Both the position numbers and the translations under genes were made by a program. From Equadaptatus sp045601305 (GTDB lineage Bacteria > Synergistota > Synergistia > Synergistales > Synergistaceae), in NCBI GenBank assembly GCA_045601305.1, contig JAZRZG010000135.1, positions 1 to 36,557 of the forward strand: a DNA stretch of 36,557 nt. The letters are read 5' to 3'. The notes beneath the pieces were generated by a model, which worked only from the letters and a program-made list of their open reading frames with translations, searched no databases and had not been told where the DNA came from. This document shows, one piece after another, positions 16,359 through 23,079 of the stretch (its first letter is position 1; every line of letters begins with the position of its first letter).

Positions 16359-17426
16359 ATGGATAAAACTATACTTGAAAAACTTGTGCGCCCGTGCGTT
16401 ATGCCGCTTACGCCGTACAACCCCGGAGAAGTGCCGGAAGCGCGCGTACGCATTATGGCAAACGAAAACAACCTCGGTGTCGGAGAAGCGGCGCTGCAGG
16501 CAATGACAAAAGCAGTGCTTTTCGCAAACCGCTATCCTGACATCACTTGCGCGCGGCTTCGCAAAAAAATCGCTGAAAAAAACAACCTCAGGCCGGAGCA
16601 GATTATTGTGGGCAACGGACTTGACGGGGTGTTCACAATGCTCGGACGCGCGTTCATAAATCCGCAGGACGAAGTAATCTGCGGCGCGTTCAGCTTTTCC
16701 GTTTACGCCGATACAGCAAGAATTATGGGAGGCACCGCGGCAGAAGTGCCGATGACCGCGGAATTCGGAATAGACATTGACGGTTTTATTTCCGCCGTCA
16801 CACCGAAAACAAAGCTGATTTTCCTCTGCAATCCGAACAATCCCACAGGCAGTATTGTTTCCTCAGCGCAAGTCAGACGGCTGCTTGCCGCAGTTCCGAA
16901 AGACGTGCTTGTTATTGCAGACGAAGCCTACATAGAATTTTCTCCCGATATTGACACGGCGCTTCCGCTGCTTGCCGAATATCCCAACCTCATGGTCTGC
17001 CGCACCTTCTCAAAGCTCTACGGGCTTGCCGGAGTACGTACAGGCTGGGCGGCGGCAGACAGCGACATCATTTCGCAGCTTTACAAAGTGCGCGAGCCGT
17101 ACTGCGTCAGCGCGATTGCGGAAGCGGCGGCTTATGCCGCGCTTGACGATGATGCTTACATCGCGGACACACGCGCGATCACAGCCGCGGAACGCGTGCG
17201 TTTTGAAGACTTTTTCCGCGAAAACGGCATTAAATATTATCCGAGCGCCGCAAACTTTATCCTTGCAACGCTGGAAGAAAGAACGGAAGAAATCCACAGG
17301 AAACTTTTTGAAGACGGCATACTCACGCGCCTTATGGCTCACAAAGGAACGAAATACATACGCTTCACAATCGGGGACATAGAAGAAAACATCTTTGTGC
17401 TTGAAGAACTGAAACAAATGCTGTAA
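16359..17426 (+). CDS. hisC: Histidinol-phosphate aminotransferase
   Basis: This PLP enzyme transfers the amino group from glutamate to imidazole-acetol phosphate. It has 355 residues, the expected length. Fold-type I signatures are visible: NENNLG near 36, CNPNNPTG (157-164), ADEAY with Asp188, and the PLP lysine Lys219 in RTFSKLYGLAGVRTGW. The start is the ATG preceded by AAGGTGG; an upstream in-frame ATG at 16305 falls inside the phosphatase gene. It follows the HAD gene by 16 bases, so the two form an operon. Confidence 0.96.
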   Translation: MDKTILEKLVRPCVMPLTPYNPGEVPEARVRIMANENNLGVGEAALQAMTKAVLFANRYPDITCARLRKKIAEKNNLRPEQIIVGNGLDGVFTMLGRAFINPQDEVICGAFSFSVYADTARIMGGTAAEVPMTAEFGIDIDGFISAVTPKTKLIFLCNPNNPTGSIVSSAQVRRLLAAVPKDVLVIADEAYIEFSPDIDTALPLLAEYPNLMVCRTFSKLYGLAGVRTGWAAADSDIISQLYKVREPYCVSAIAEAAAYAALDDDAYIADTRAITAAERVRFEDFFRENGIKYYPSAANFILATLEERTEEIHRKLFEDGILTRLMAHKGTKYIRFTIGDIEENIFVLEELKQML

Positions 17427-17452
17427 TTTCCAAAGTTCCAATGACCGAAGAC

Positions 17453-17480
17453 ACAAAAAACTCCGCTGTTAAGCGGAGTT
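17453..17480 (-). terminator. Terminator of tRNA-Thr (and possibly of hisC)
   Basis: A 9-bp stem AACTCCGCT / AGCGGAGTT with loop GTTA. Read on the minus strand it is followed by six T, so it is a proper terminator for the tRNA. Read on the plus strand it follows hisC by about 30 bases but the T tract is weak. Confidence 0.8.
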
Positions 17481-17490
17481 AATGTTTGCA

Positions 17491-17566
17491 TGGAGCCGGC
17501 GAGTGGACTCGAACCACCGACCTGCTGATTACAAGTCAGCTGCTCTACCAACTGAGCTACACCGGC
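17491..17566 (-). tRNA. tRNA-Thr (anticodon TGT)
   Basis: A full 76-nt cloverleaf on the minus strand. Acceptor GCCGGTG / CGCCGGC has one G-T pair, with discriminator T and an encoded CCA end. The D arm is GCTC...GAGC, the anticodon stem GCTGA / TCAGC has loop CTTGTAA, and the T arm loop is TTCGAGT. The anticodon TGT reads ACA and related threonine codons. Confidence 0.97.
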
Positions 17567-17588
17567 GAGATATTTGTCACAAGAAAGT

Positions 17589-17616
17589 ATTTTACAATAA
17601 TATTCGTTTCCGTCAA
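17589..17616 (-). promoter_or_regulatory. Promoter of tRNA-Thr
   Basis: On the minus strand, TTGACG (17616-17611), a 16-base spacer and TAAAAT (17594-17589), about 22 bases upstream of the mature tRNA 5' end. Confidence 0.75.
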
Positions 17617-17630
17617 GTAGCTTTTTTTAG

Positions 17631-18056
17631 CTAAGCTATATCTTCCGTGCCAATGAGAGGAATAGCTGCCTCTGAGAGCAGTTTTTCCGCCCTGTCAGGG
17701 TCATCGACGCGTATAACGCTGCAGGCTGCGCCCTTCTTTTTGAGAATGAAAGCATAGCTGTATTCAAGGTTAATTTCAGCCGAAGCAAGCAGGCTGAGAA
17801 TATTGTAAAGACCGCCGGCTTCGTCGTTAAGCTCTACGGCAAGCACAGGAGTGAGGCTTGCGACGTAATTTGCTTCTTTCAGCACCTCTGCTGCTTTGTC
17901 CGGATTGTCAACCACAAGACGCGCAATACCGAAATCAGTTGTTTCCGAAAGAGAGAGCGCGCGCATATTAATATCATTTTTACGGAGAATATCCGCAAGG
18001 TTCAGAAGCTGTGAAGGTTTGTTTTCAAGAAACACCGAAAGCTGTTTAAGCGCCAT
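17631..18056 (-). CDS. Tandem ACT-domain amino-acid-binding protein
   Basis: A 141-residue cytoplasmic protein made of two ACT modules (about 1-70 and 72-141). These folds bind amino acids or related effectors. The first opens KQLSVFLENKPSQLLNLADIL and the second VLAVELNDEAGGLYNILSLL, the usual beta-alpha starts with the effector-binding N-x-P/G turns. It belongs to the group (COG4747-like) often beside phenylacetate-CoA ligase in anaerobes, and here it starts 12 bases after paaK, so the two are an operon. It probably senses an aromatic or branched-chain amino acid; the ligand is not shown by sequence. Confidence 0.85.
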   Translation of the reverse strand: MALKQLSVFLENKPSQLLNLADILRKNDINMRALSLSETTDFGIARLVVDNPDKAAEVLKEANYVASLTPVLAVELNDEAGGLYNILSLLASAEINLEYSYAFILKKKGAACSVIRVDDPDRAEKLLSEAAIPLIGTEDIA

Positions 18057-18068
18057 TGCAATTCCTCC

Positions 18069-19379
18069 TTACTTTTCGTAAAGTCCGCGTTTGTCTATGA
18101 TTCTGACCGCCTTGCCCTCACTTCTGGCAATAGTGGTTGGTGCGACGAGATGAACCTTTGCGTAAATACCGAGGACAGATTTCAGCGCTGAGACAATATC
18201 CTTTTCCATGGCAGCAAGACTGCCGAGCTTGTCAGAGAACATCTCAGGCGTCATTTCAACATTAATGTCAAGCACGTCGCTGTTGTTTTCGCGCGTTACG
18301 GTAATCTCGTAATTTGCGGAGCAGCCGCGCGAAATAAGCACAGCCTCAATCTGCGACGGGAATACGTTGACACCCTTAACGATAAGCATATCATCACTGC
18401 GGCCGAGGATTTTGCCCATGCGGACGTGAGTTCTTCCGCAGGCGCACCTTTCCCTGTTCAGCGTACAGATGTCGTGCGTGCGGTAGCGGATAAGCGGAGA
18501 AGCCGCTTTGCTGATTGTTGTGAAAACAAGCTCTCCCTCGCAGCCGTCAGGCAGCACCTCACCCGTGTCAGGGTCAATGATTTCCGCGATGAAATTGTCC
18601 TCCTGAATGTGAGAACCGCAGTGAGCCTCACATTCAAAAGCAACCCCGGGACCTGACATTTCCGTTAAACCGTAAATGTTGAACGCCTGAATGCCGAGCT
18701 TTTCTTCAATATCTCGGCGCATTTCGTCGCTCCATGCCTCAGCGCCGAAAATACCGGCTTTGAGATGAAGCTGATTTTTCAGCCCGCGTTTTGTGATCTC
18801 CTCAGCAAGATAAGCCGCGTAAGAAGGCGTGCAGGCGATAATCGTTGACTGCATATCGATAAGAAACTGAATCTGCCTTTCCGTGTTGCCCGAAGACATC
18901 GGAATAGTCATACTGCCGAGCTTGTGAGAACCGCCGTTAATACCCGCGCCCCCCGTAAAAAGCCCGAAGCCGTAGCAAATTTGCACAACATCGTCGGGAG
19001 TCGCGCCTGCCGCTGCAAGAGCGCGCGCGCAGCAGTCGTCCCACATATCAAGGTCATCCTGAGTGTAGTAAGCGATTACGCGCTTGCCCGTTGTGCCGCT
19101 TGTTGAATGAACACGCACAACGTCACGTTTGGGAACCGCAAGCATACCGTCAGGATAAGCAAGCCGCAAATCCTCCTTTGACAAAAACGGCAGCTTGTGC
19201 AAGTCCTCAACAGAATGAATGTCAGAAGGCGGCACACCCTTGTTGTCCATAGCCTTTTTGTAGTACGGTACATTGTTGTAGCAGTGCTGTACAGTTTTTA
19301 TAAGCCGTTCGTTTTGAAGCTTTGTCAGTTCCTCGCGTGAGGCTGTTTCGATTTCAGGTCTGAAATATCTGCCGTGCAT
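18069..19379 (-). CDS. paaK: Phenylacetate-CoA ligase
   Basis: This adenylate-forming enzyme makes phenylacetyl-CoA or a similar aryl-acetyl-CoA from acid, ATP and CoA. At 436 residues it has the family length. The ATP loop HSTSGTTGKRV (about 90), FGAEAWSDEMR, the adenine-binding NIYGLTEMSGPG, the RYRTHD block and the hinge GRSDDMLIVKGVNVFPSQIE are all visible. In anaerobic amino-acid fermenters this gene often works with aryl-pyruvate:ferredoxin oxidoreductases, which fits a peptide-using lifestyle. Those partner genes are not in the window. It heads a two-gene operon with the ACT protein. Confidence 0.95.
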   Translation of the reverse strand: MHGRYFRPEIETASREELTKLQNERLIKTVQHCYNNVPYYKKAMDNKGVPPSDIHSVEDLHKLPFLSKEDLRLAYPDGMLAVPKRDVVRVHSTSGTTGKRVIAYYTQDDLDMWDDCCARALAAAGATPDDVVQICYGFGLFTGGAGINGGSHKLGSMTIPMSSGNTERQIQFLIDMQSTIIACTPSYAAYLAEEITKRGLKNQLHLKAGIFGAEAWSDEMRRDIEEKLGIQAFNIYGLTEMSGPGVAFECEAHCGSHIQEDNFIAEIIDPDTGEVLPDGCEGELVFTTISKAASPLIRYRTHDICTLNRERCACGRTHVRMGKILGRSDDMLIVKGVNVFPSQIEAVLISRGCSANYEITVTRENNSDVLDINVEMTPEMFSDKLGSLAAMEKDIVSALKSVLGIYAKVHLVAPTTIARSEGKAVRIIDKRGLYEK

Positions 19380-19411
19380 AGAGATACCCTCTTTCTGTCC
19401 GCTGCTATTGT

Positions 19412-19441
19412 ATTATATTTTTGCCCGATTGTGAATTGCAA
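19412..19441 (-). promoter_or_regulatory. Putative promoter of paaK-ACT operon
   Basis: On the minus strand, TTGCAA (19441-19436), an 18-base spacer and TATAAT (19417-19412), about 32 bases before the paaK start. The minus-35 lies within ten bases of a 15-nt repeat array, so array length could affect upstream sequence context. Confidence 0.6.
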
Positions 19442-19450
19442 ATGTAAAAG

Positions 19451-19592
19451 ACGGGAGTAGAAAAGACGGGGATATAAAACACGGGAGTATAGAAGACGGG
19501 AGTATAGAAGACGGGAGTATAGAAGACGGGGATATAAAAGACGGGAGTATAGAAGACGGGAGTATAAAAGACGGGAGTAGAAAAGACGGGAA
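19451..19592. repeat. 15-nt tandem repeat array A
   Basis: About nine and a half head-to-tail copies of a 15-base unit, mostly ACGGGAGTATAGAAG, with ACGGGGATATAAAAG and ACGGGAGTAGAAAAG variants. A related array with the same ACGGGAGTATAGAA core occurs at 23501-23637. Because 15 is a multiple of three, the minus strand stays open through the array, but I see no gene in it. It lies just upstream of the paaK promoter. Confidence 0.92.
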
Positions 19593-19826
19593 TCGGGAAT
19601 CGGGAGTCGGGAGTCGCAATTCGGAAGTCGGAAGTAAAAAGTCGTTAGTCATCAGCTGTTTTCGCTTTTCCGAAGTGCGGAGTGCGGAGTGCGAGGTGCG
19701 AGGTGCGTTCTTGTCGTCAGTCGTCAGTCGTCAGCTGCTTTCGCTTTTCCGAAGTGCGAGGTGCTAAGTGCGAGGTGCGTTCTTGTCATTAGTACAAAAC
19801 ACGGGATTACGGTTTTAACTTTCAAA
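19593..19826. repeat. Degenerate heptanucleotide tracts (GGGAGTC, GTCGTCA and AGTGCGA types)
   Basis: No gene is seen here. The sequence is a run of loosely repeated 7-base words: AATCGGG/AGTCGGG, then GTCGTTA/GTCGTCA, then AGTGCGG/AGTGCGA/GGTGCGA. A shared block CTTTCGCTTTTCCGAAGTGC links them and occurs twice here and again near 35020; a variant is near 22714. The tract ends with ACAAAACACGGGATTACGG, which recurs at 35090. Confidence 0.8.
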
Positions 19827-20064
19827 GTCCGCTTCAGCGGACACCACAATTGGTAATTAGTAATTGGTACTTGGTAATTTGTTTTTAACGCCGTCAGCGC
19901 GAGCGTAGCGAGCAATAACATCCGCTTCAGCGGACACCACAATTGGTAATTGGTACTTGGTCATTGGTAATTTGTTTTTAACGCCGTCAGCGCGAGCGTA
20001 GCGAGCAATAACGTCCGCTTCAGCGGACACCACAATTGGTAATTGGTAATTGGTACTTGGTAAT
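19827..20064. repeat. Three tandem copies of a ~93-bp unit with a GTCCGC hairpin and 7-nt GGTAATT tract
   Basis: Copies begin at about 19827, 19919 and 20013. Each has the hairpin GTCCGC-TTCA-GCGGAC, the word ACACCACAATT, a heptad tract of the TTGGTAA kind, then (first two copies) GTTTTTAACGCCGTCAGCGC and the GAGCGTAGCGAGC semi-palindrome. The third passes instead into the CCCCTGCGGGG hairpin and the TTCTGCG hairpin element. A fourth copy lies at 35124 before the second autotransporter gene. Confidence 0.9.
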
Positions 20065-20074
20065 TTGTTTTTCA

Positions 20075-20087
20075 GCCCCTGCGGGGC
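20075..20087. repeat. GCCCC-TGC-GGGGC hairpin
   Basis: A small perfect inverted repeat, found again at 35185-35197 in the same position between the GGTAATT tract and the TTCTGCG hairpin element. Confidence 0.7.
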
Positions 20088-20098
20088 AACGACACCGG

Positions 20099-20131
20099 AT
20101 TCTGCGCTAAGCCTGTCGGCTTCCGCAGAAT
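20099..20131 (+). repeat. TTCTGCG hairpin element, copy 1
   Basis: Outer stem ATTCTGCG / CGCAGAAT, inner stem AAGCC / GGCTT, loop TGTC, with the constant asymmetry CT on the left and single C on the right. It is followed by TGACGG and a duplicated right half at about 20143-20163. It belongs to a family of at least six copies in the window. Confidence 0.85.
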
Positions 20132-20192
20132 GACGGCGGGGGACGGATTTCCGCAGAAAGACGCGGGTAAAAAAGAAATTCTGTAAAAGGGG

Positions 20193-20221
20193 TTGACATT
20201 TTAACGAAAGAGTTTTAATAT
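20193..20221 (+). promoter_or_regulatory. Promoter of the Panacea toxin-antitoxin-like operon
   Basis: Perfect minus-35 TTGACA (20193-20198), 17-base spacer, minus-10 TAATAT (20216-20221). It gives a leader of about 60 bases before the GTG start of the antitoxin gene. Confidence 0.75.
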
Positions 20222-20289
20222 CACATCGTGTGGCGAAATATATTCTGCTGTTCGTTTGTGGTATTAAGCAGAAAGGCAGGTGCGGCAGC

Positions 20290-20733
20290 GTGGCAAACGT
20301 ATTTGACACAGCGAAATACATACTGAGTGAAATAGGCGGCGAAGTTTCAACAATGAAATTGCAGAAGCTTTGTTACTATGCGTTTGTCGAAAGGCTTGTG
20401 ACATCTGACAAAAAGTTGTTTGACGAACAGTTTGAAGCGTGGGCAAACGGGCCCGTATGCCGTGAGCTGTTCAACGTACACAAAGGCAAATTCTTTGTTT
20501 CGGCACGCGACATTCCGAACGGCAGGCTGACAGACACGCTGACACAGGACGAAATCAACTGCATAAACAAAGTGCTTGAACAGGACAAAGAGACCGACGG
20601 CAGCGTTTTAAGCGAAAGGACGCACCGCGAGAAGCCGTGGCAGGACGCGCGCAGAGGCTTGCCGCTTTCAGCCCGCTGCAGAAACAAAATAACGCTGAAA
20701 TCCATAAAAGAATATTATGGCAGACAAGCCTGA
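20290..20733 (+). CDS. Panacea (DUF4065, SocA/GepA-like) antitoxin-type protein
   Basis: A 147-residue cytoplasmic protein. It has the family pattern of DUF4065: VFDTAKYILSEIG, the MKLQKLCYYA helix, FDEQFEAWANGPV, RELFNVHKGKF, and later LSERTHREKPWQDAR and IKEYYGRQA. Proteins with this domain are antitoxins for many unrelated toxins or phage-associated regulators. I choose the GTG start because AGGTG lies seven bases upstream and the product then begins like the family; an earlier in-frame GTG at 20230 lacks a ribosome site. The last 17 bases overlap the start of the next gene, a toxin-antitoxin layout. Its leader block recurs before the antitoxin at 21566. Confidence 0.8.
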   Translation: MANVFDTAKYILSEIGGEVSTMKLQKLCYYAFVERLVTSDKKLFDEQFEAWANGPVCRELFNVHKGKFFVSARDIPNGRLTDTLTQDEINCINKVLEQDKETDGSVLSERTHREKPWQDARRGLPLSARCRNKITLKSIKEYYGRQA

Positions 20734-21143
20734 AAAACAAAAATTTGAATGGTGTCATAGACAGCGATAATTATCTGCACGGCAAACAGGGAGACAAGCT
20801 GTTGGTGAAAGATTTTGTCAAACACATTGCCGGAACCTTAAACAGCTATTGCGGACACAGTATTCAGGAAGTACTGCGAATGCCGCACAACCACAGATGT
20901 CCTAATTTGGACAGCAACAAATCGCCTGAAGCGAAAAAACTGTGCAAACGCTTTGAAGAAATAAACGCTAAACTTGGCGAAAGCCGGGAAGTTATGCTTC
21001 ACGCGTCAGACAGAGTGCAGCTGGGCATCAAGGGAGTTTCAGGCAAAGACGGGTTTCGTTGTTTTGGATACATAATAGAAGGTGAAAATCTGTTTCATCT
21101 GATTTATCTGGATCCGAAGCATGAGATATACAAAGAATCCTGA
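20717..21143 (+). pseudogene. Frameshifted partner (toxin candidate) of the Panacea antitoxin
   Basis: Translation from the ATG inside the antitoxin end gives MADKPEKQKFEWCHRQR and then a stop at about 20768-20770. A second frame, one base ahead, stays open to 21143 and continues naturally from the break as VIDSDNYLHGKQGDKLL. One extra base near 20751-20754 would explain the split. The joined product would be about 140 residues, basic and soluble, ending FHLIYLDPKHEIYKES. I do not recognise the family; position after an antitoxin suggests the toxin. It may be a decayed gene, a sequencing error, a TTG start at 20745 without a ribosome site, or a programmed +1 shift. No strong slippery site is visible. 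Confidence 0.55.
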
Positions 21144-21275
21144 CAGATTTTCGTACCTCTGCGGGTAAAAGCAGAAAAACTGATGAACCGAGCTGCTGAA
21201 CCTGCGGTGCTTTGCACGGCGCAGCCGTAGCGCAATCCGGCGGCTTTACGGGCGAGGAAATGAGGGATACGAGCG

Positions 21276-21485
21276 ATGACGGTAACAATCGGCAGTGAAA
21301 CCTACGAAACGTGGGAAGACGTCGAAAAAGGTCTGTTCTCCGATGAAGAAATGGCTGAAATAGACAAAGAAGTAGCGCGTATAAGCTCGGAAATGGACAA
21401 ACAGCAGACCTCGGCTGTTGACGCAGGTTACAGAAAACAGTACGGTTGTGTTCCGTACGCAACACGGGAGGGAATAATACTGTAG
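21276..21485 (+). CDS. Short HigA-like antitoxin fragment (uncertain)
   Basis: A 69-residue reading frame with GAGGGA nine bases before the ATG. The first 37 residues (ETYETWEDVEKGLFSDEEMAEIDKEVARI) resemble the N-terminal lead of HigA/XRE antitoxins, which continue into a helix-turn-helix. Here the helix-turn-helix is missing and the rest is unlike the family, so this is probably a truncated remnant. No cognate toxin is seen beside it. The 130 bases before it hold no gene I can support. Confidence 0.4.
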   Translation: MTVTIGSETYETWEDVEKGLFSDEEMAEIDKEVARISSEMDKQQTSAVDAGYRKQYGCVPYATREGIIL

Positions 21486-21565
21486 CGCAAACCGGCGTTG
21501 AAAGCAATGCAGAATTAAGAATGACGTGTGTTGGAGGCTTCAGACAGAAAGGCAGGTGCGGCAGT

Positions 21566-21766
21566 GTGGCAACTTCAAGTATATTCGCGGATTTTGACAT
21601 AAGAGAACCTGAAAAAGCCGCAGCCTTCGTTGATGCGTTGGATGCGTCGTATCAGGATTCGCTGAAGCATACTGAACAGCCCGATCTTAACGGTGTACTG
21701 CTCACCGGAGCAAAAGAAATTGACAATTTCTTTGATAACGGCGGGACTGCCAAACGTGCCGTATAA
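21566..21766 (+). CDS. Antitoxin-type small protein paired with a GNAT toxin
   Basis: A 66-residue product from a GTG start with AGGTG seven bases upstream. It begins ATSSIFADFDIREPEKAAAFVDAL, a pattern seen in small proteins placed directly before GNAT toxins (an F-x-D-P/E-K-A-x-x-F-V-x-A-x helix). It has no helix-turn-helix. The gene overlaps the GNAT gene by 11 bases. The upstream block from 21545 to 21572 matches the leader of the Panacea gene at 27 of 28 positions. Antitoxin role is inferred from size, order and overlap. Confidence 0.65.
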   Translation: MATSSIFADFDIREPEKAAAFVDALDASYQDSLKHTEQPDLNGVLLTGAKEIDNFFDNGGTAKRAV

Positions 21767-22328
21767 AATTGTCAGCATACCGGATTTGCTTGAGCTGAAA
21801 GGCGAAGAATGGACACAAAAGGTTATAGCCGGCTTTTCCTGCGCTAAAAACGAGGAGATAGAATACTTTCTCAAGACGGACGCAGTTGAATTTGCGAAAA
21901 GAAAAATGTCGATAACCTATTTGGTGTTTGACGAAGCGGTCAATCTTGCGGCATATTTCACCTTGACGCACAAGTCTGCCAAGATACCGTCGCGCATATT
22001 AAGCAATACACAGTTGAAAAAACTTGCGGCGCATGCTAAACTTGACGACAGTAAAACATACTTTGACGTATCGGCATTTTTGATAGCGCAGTTCGGCAAG
22101 AACTCAAACTGCAAACATACGGTATCAGGCGCGGAACTGATGCGGTATGCGCTTGCGATACTCAGAAAAGCACAGAGGCTTGTAGGCGGCAGCATAACGT
22201 ACTTGGAATGTGAGCAGGAAGCCAAACTGCTTAGTTTTTACCAAAACGAAGCAAACGGATTTTACAAATACGGCGAGCGTGTTTCAGCCGACGGGAAAAA
22301 CTACTGCCAACTGCTGAAATTCCTGTAA
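21756..22328 (+). CDS. GNAT-family acetyltransferase, probable toxin of a toxin-antitoxin pair
   Basis: A 190-residue N-acetyltransferase. It shows the layout of GNAT toxins that acetylate aminoacyl-tRNA: EIEYFLKTDAVEFAKRKMSITYLVFDE, AAYFTLTHK, the cofactor-binding region LIAQFGKNSNCKHTVSGAELMRYAL, and GGSITYLECEQEAKLLSFYQNEANGF near the end. The GTG start with GGCGGGA upstream is preferred; a longer GTG at 21693 lacks a ribosome site. The acetyl-CoA loop reads QFGKNSNCKHTVSG, close to family form, so it is likely active. Overlap with the preceding small gene supports a toxin-antitoxin unit. Confidence 0.75.
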   Translation: MPYKIVSIPDLLELKGEEWTQKVIAGFSCAKNEEIEYFLKTDAVEFAKRKMSITYLVFDEAVNLAAYFTLTHKSAKIPSRILSNTQLKKLAAHAKLDDSKTYFDVSAFLIAQFGKNSNCKHTVSGAELMRYALAILRKAQRLVGGSITYLECEQEAKLLSFYQNEANGFYKYGERVSADGKNYCQLLKFL

Positions 22329-22372
22329 CCGGTACCAAAAAATGAACTTTTGTTCAGAAAGGAGGGGGAAAT

Positions 22373-22519
22373 ATGTGTCAAATGTGTATAACGTATGCAA
22401 AAATGTGTAAAACTTGGAGTATGTCTGACCTGATTTCATACATACATACATACATACATACATACATACATACATACATACATACATACATACATACATA
22501 CATTAGCCGCCTCGTTTAA
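22373..22519 (+). CDS. Small frame with (Tyr-Ile-His-Thr) repeats encoded by a microsatellite (uncertain)
   Basis: An ATG follows a very strong ribosome site (GGAGGGG, 22361-22367). The frame reads MCQMCITYAKMCKTWSMSDL, then five YIHT repeats, then YISRLV and a stop, 48 residues in all. Three tetranucleotide units make one four-residue repeat. Loss of one CATA unit would move translation into a frame that I read as open for well over 200 bases, into the downstream repeats. That resembles phase-variable contingency genes, but no recognisable protein lies downstream, so coding status is doubtful. Confidence 0.3.
   Translation: MCQMCITYAKMCKTWSMSDLISYIHTYIHTYIHTYIHTYIHTYISRLV
22437..22503. repeat. 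CATA tetranucleotide microsatellite
   Basis: Sixteen perfect CATA units plus CAT, 67 bases with no interruption. Pure tetranucleotide tracts of this length are rare in bacteria, tend to change length by slippage, and are typical of phase-variable genes in Haemophilus and Moraxella. Confidence 0.97.
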
Positions 22520-22573
22520 GGCGTCATTTAAGTATTTCTTCCCCTCCTTTGAAACTGAACCAAAGTTCATTTC

Positions 22574-23057
22574 TCAAAATTTCCCAAAAAATCAGAAAAC
22601 AAACCCGAATATTGAAAATAAAAGAAGCGATGCGCTGCGCACCGCAGATGTTTGTTGTGCGTTAGGAAGAATGAAGAATGTCGTTAGTCGTTGGTCGTTG
22701 GTCATTAGCTTTTTTCGCTTTTCCGAGGTGCCAGGTGCTAAGTGCGAGGTGCGCCCTTGTCGTCAGTTGTTAGCACGAAAGGCGGGAGTCGGGAAAACCG
22801 GCTGACAGCTAACAGCTGATAGCAGACAGCTGATAGCAGACAGCGAAAAACCGGCTGACGGCAGACAGCAAAAAACCGGCTGACAGCAGACAGCTGATAG
22901 CAGATAGCGAAAAACCGGCTGACAGCAGACAGCCATCAGCCGACAGCGCGAGTGAAACGAGCAATACAGCCGACAGCGCGAGCGCAGCGAGCAATACAGC
23001 GGTGCGAAGCGCCAAAGTGCTAAGTGCGAGGTGCTAAGTGCGCCCTTAAAGGTTCTA
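22574..23057. repeat. Repeat-filled intergenic region (heptad and AAAACCGGCTGAC tracts)
   Basis: No gene is seen. The region holds GTCGTTA/GTCGTTG heptads near 22680, the CTTTTCCGAGGTGC block, AGTGCGA heptads, then a long tract of GACAGCA, GACAGCT and GATAGCA heptads punctuated four times by AAAAACCGGCT. It ends in two copies of a CAGCGCGAG...GAGCAATACAG module and another AGTGCGA tract. The tract at 23930-24080 is a close relative. The order of modules differs between copies, as expected for modular repeats. Confidence 0.85.
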
Positions 23058-23079
23058 AATGTCGGGAGGTAAAAAAGCG

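Larger units (their letters stand above)
22340..22573. mobile_element. Inverted-repeat element (MITE-like) enclosing a CATA microsatellite
   Basis: The left end reads AAATGAACTTTTGTTCAG then AAAGGAGGGG. The right end, read on the minus strand, gives AAATGAACTTTGGTTCAG, four extra bases (TTTC), then AAAGGAGGGG. So 17 of 18 and 10 of 10 positions match in inverted orientation about 180 bases apart. Each end contains GAAC-N4-GTTC, the same form as the Bacillus-type LexA box, followed by a strong ribosome-site-like GGAGGGG pointing inward. Between them are a small frame and a 67-base tetranucleotide repeat. I see no target duplication and no transposase. It may be a non-autonomous mobile element, an invertible segment or an RNA foldback. 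Confidence 0.6.

Noticed and set aside
19451..19592. Possible CRISPR array
   Set aside because: Units are 15 bases head to tail with no unique spacers; no cas genes are present.
19413..19652. Minus-strand frame with Pro/Ser/Phe/Leu repeats upstream of paaK
   Set aside because: It is open only because the 15-nt array is a multiple of three; no ribosome site, and the sequence is pure repeat translation.
20637..20745. ATG at 20637 as the start of the toxin candidate
   Set aside because: It lies well inside the antitoxin gene in another frame and would add over 30 residues of shadow sequence; the ATG at 20717 fits the overlap layout better.
22284..22499. Minus-strand Met-Tyr-Val-Cys repeat frame over the CATA tract
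   Set aside because: It runs antisense into the GNAT gene, has no good ribosome site for that frame, and the remainder resembles no protein. Kept only as part of the element finding.
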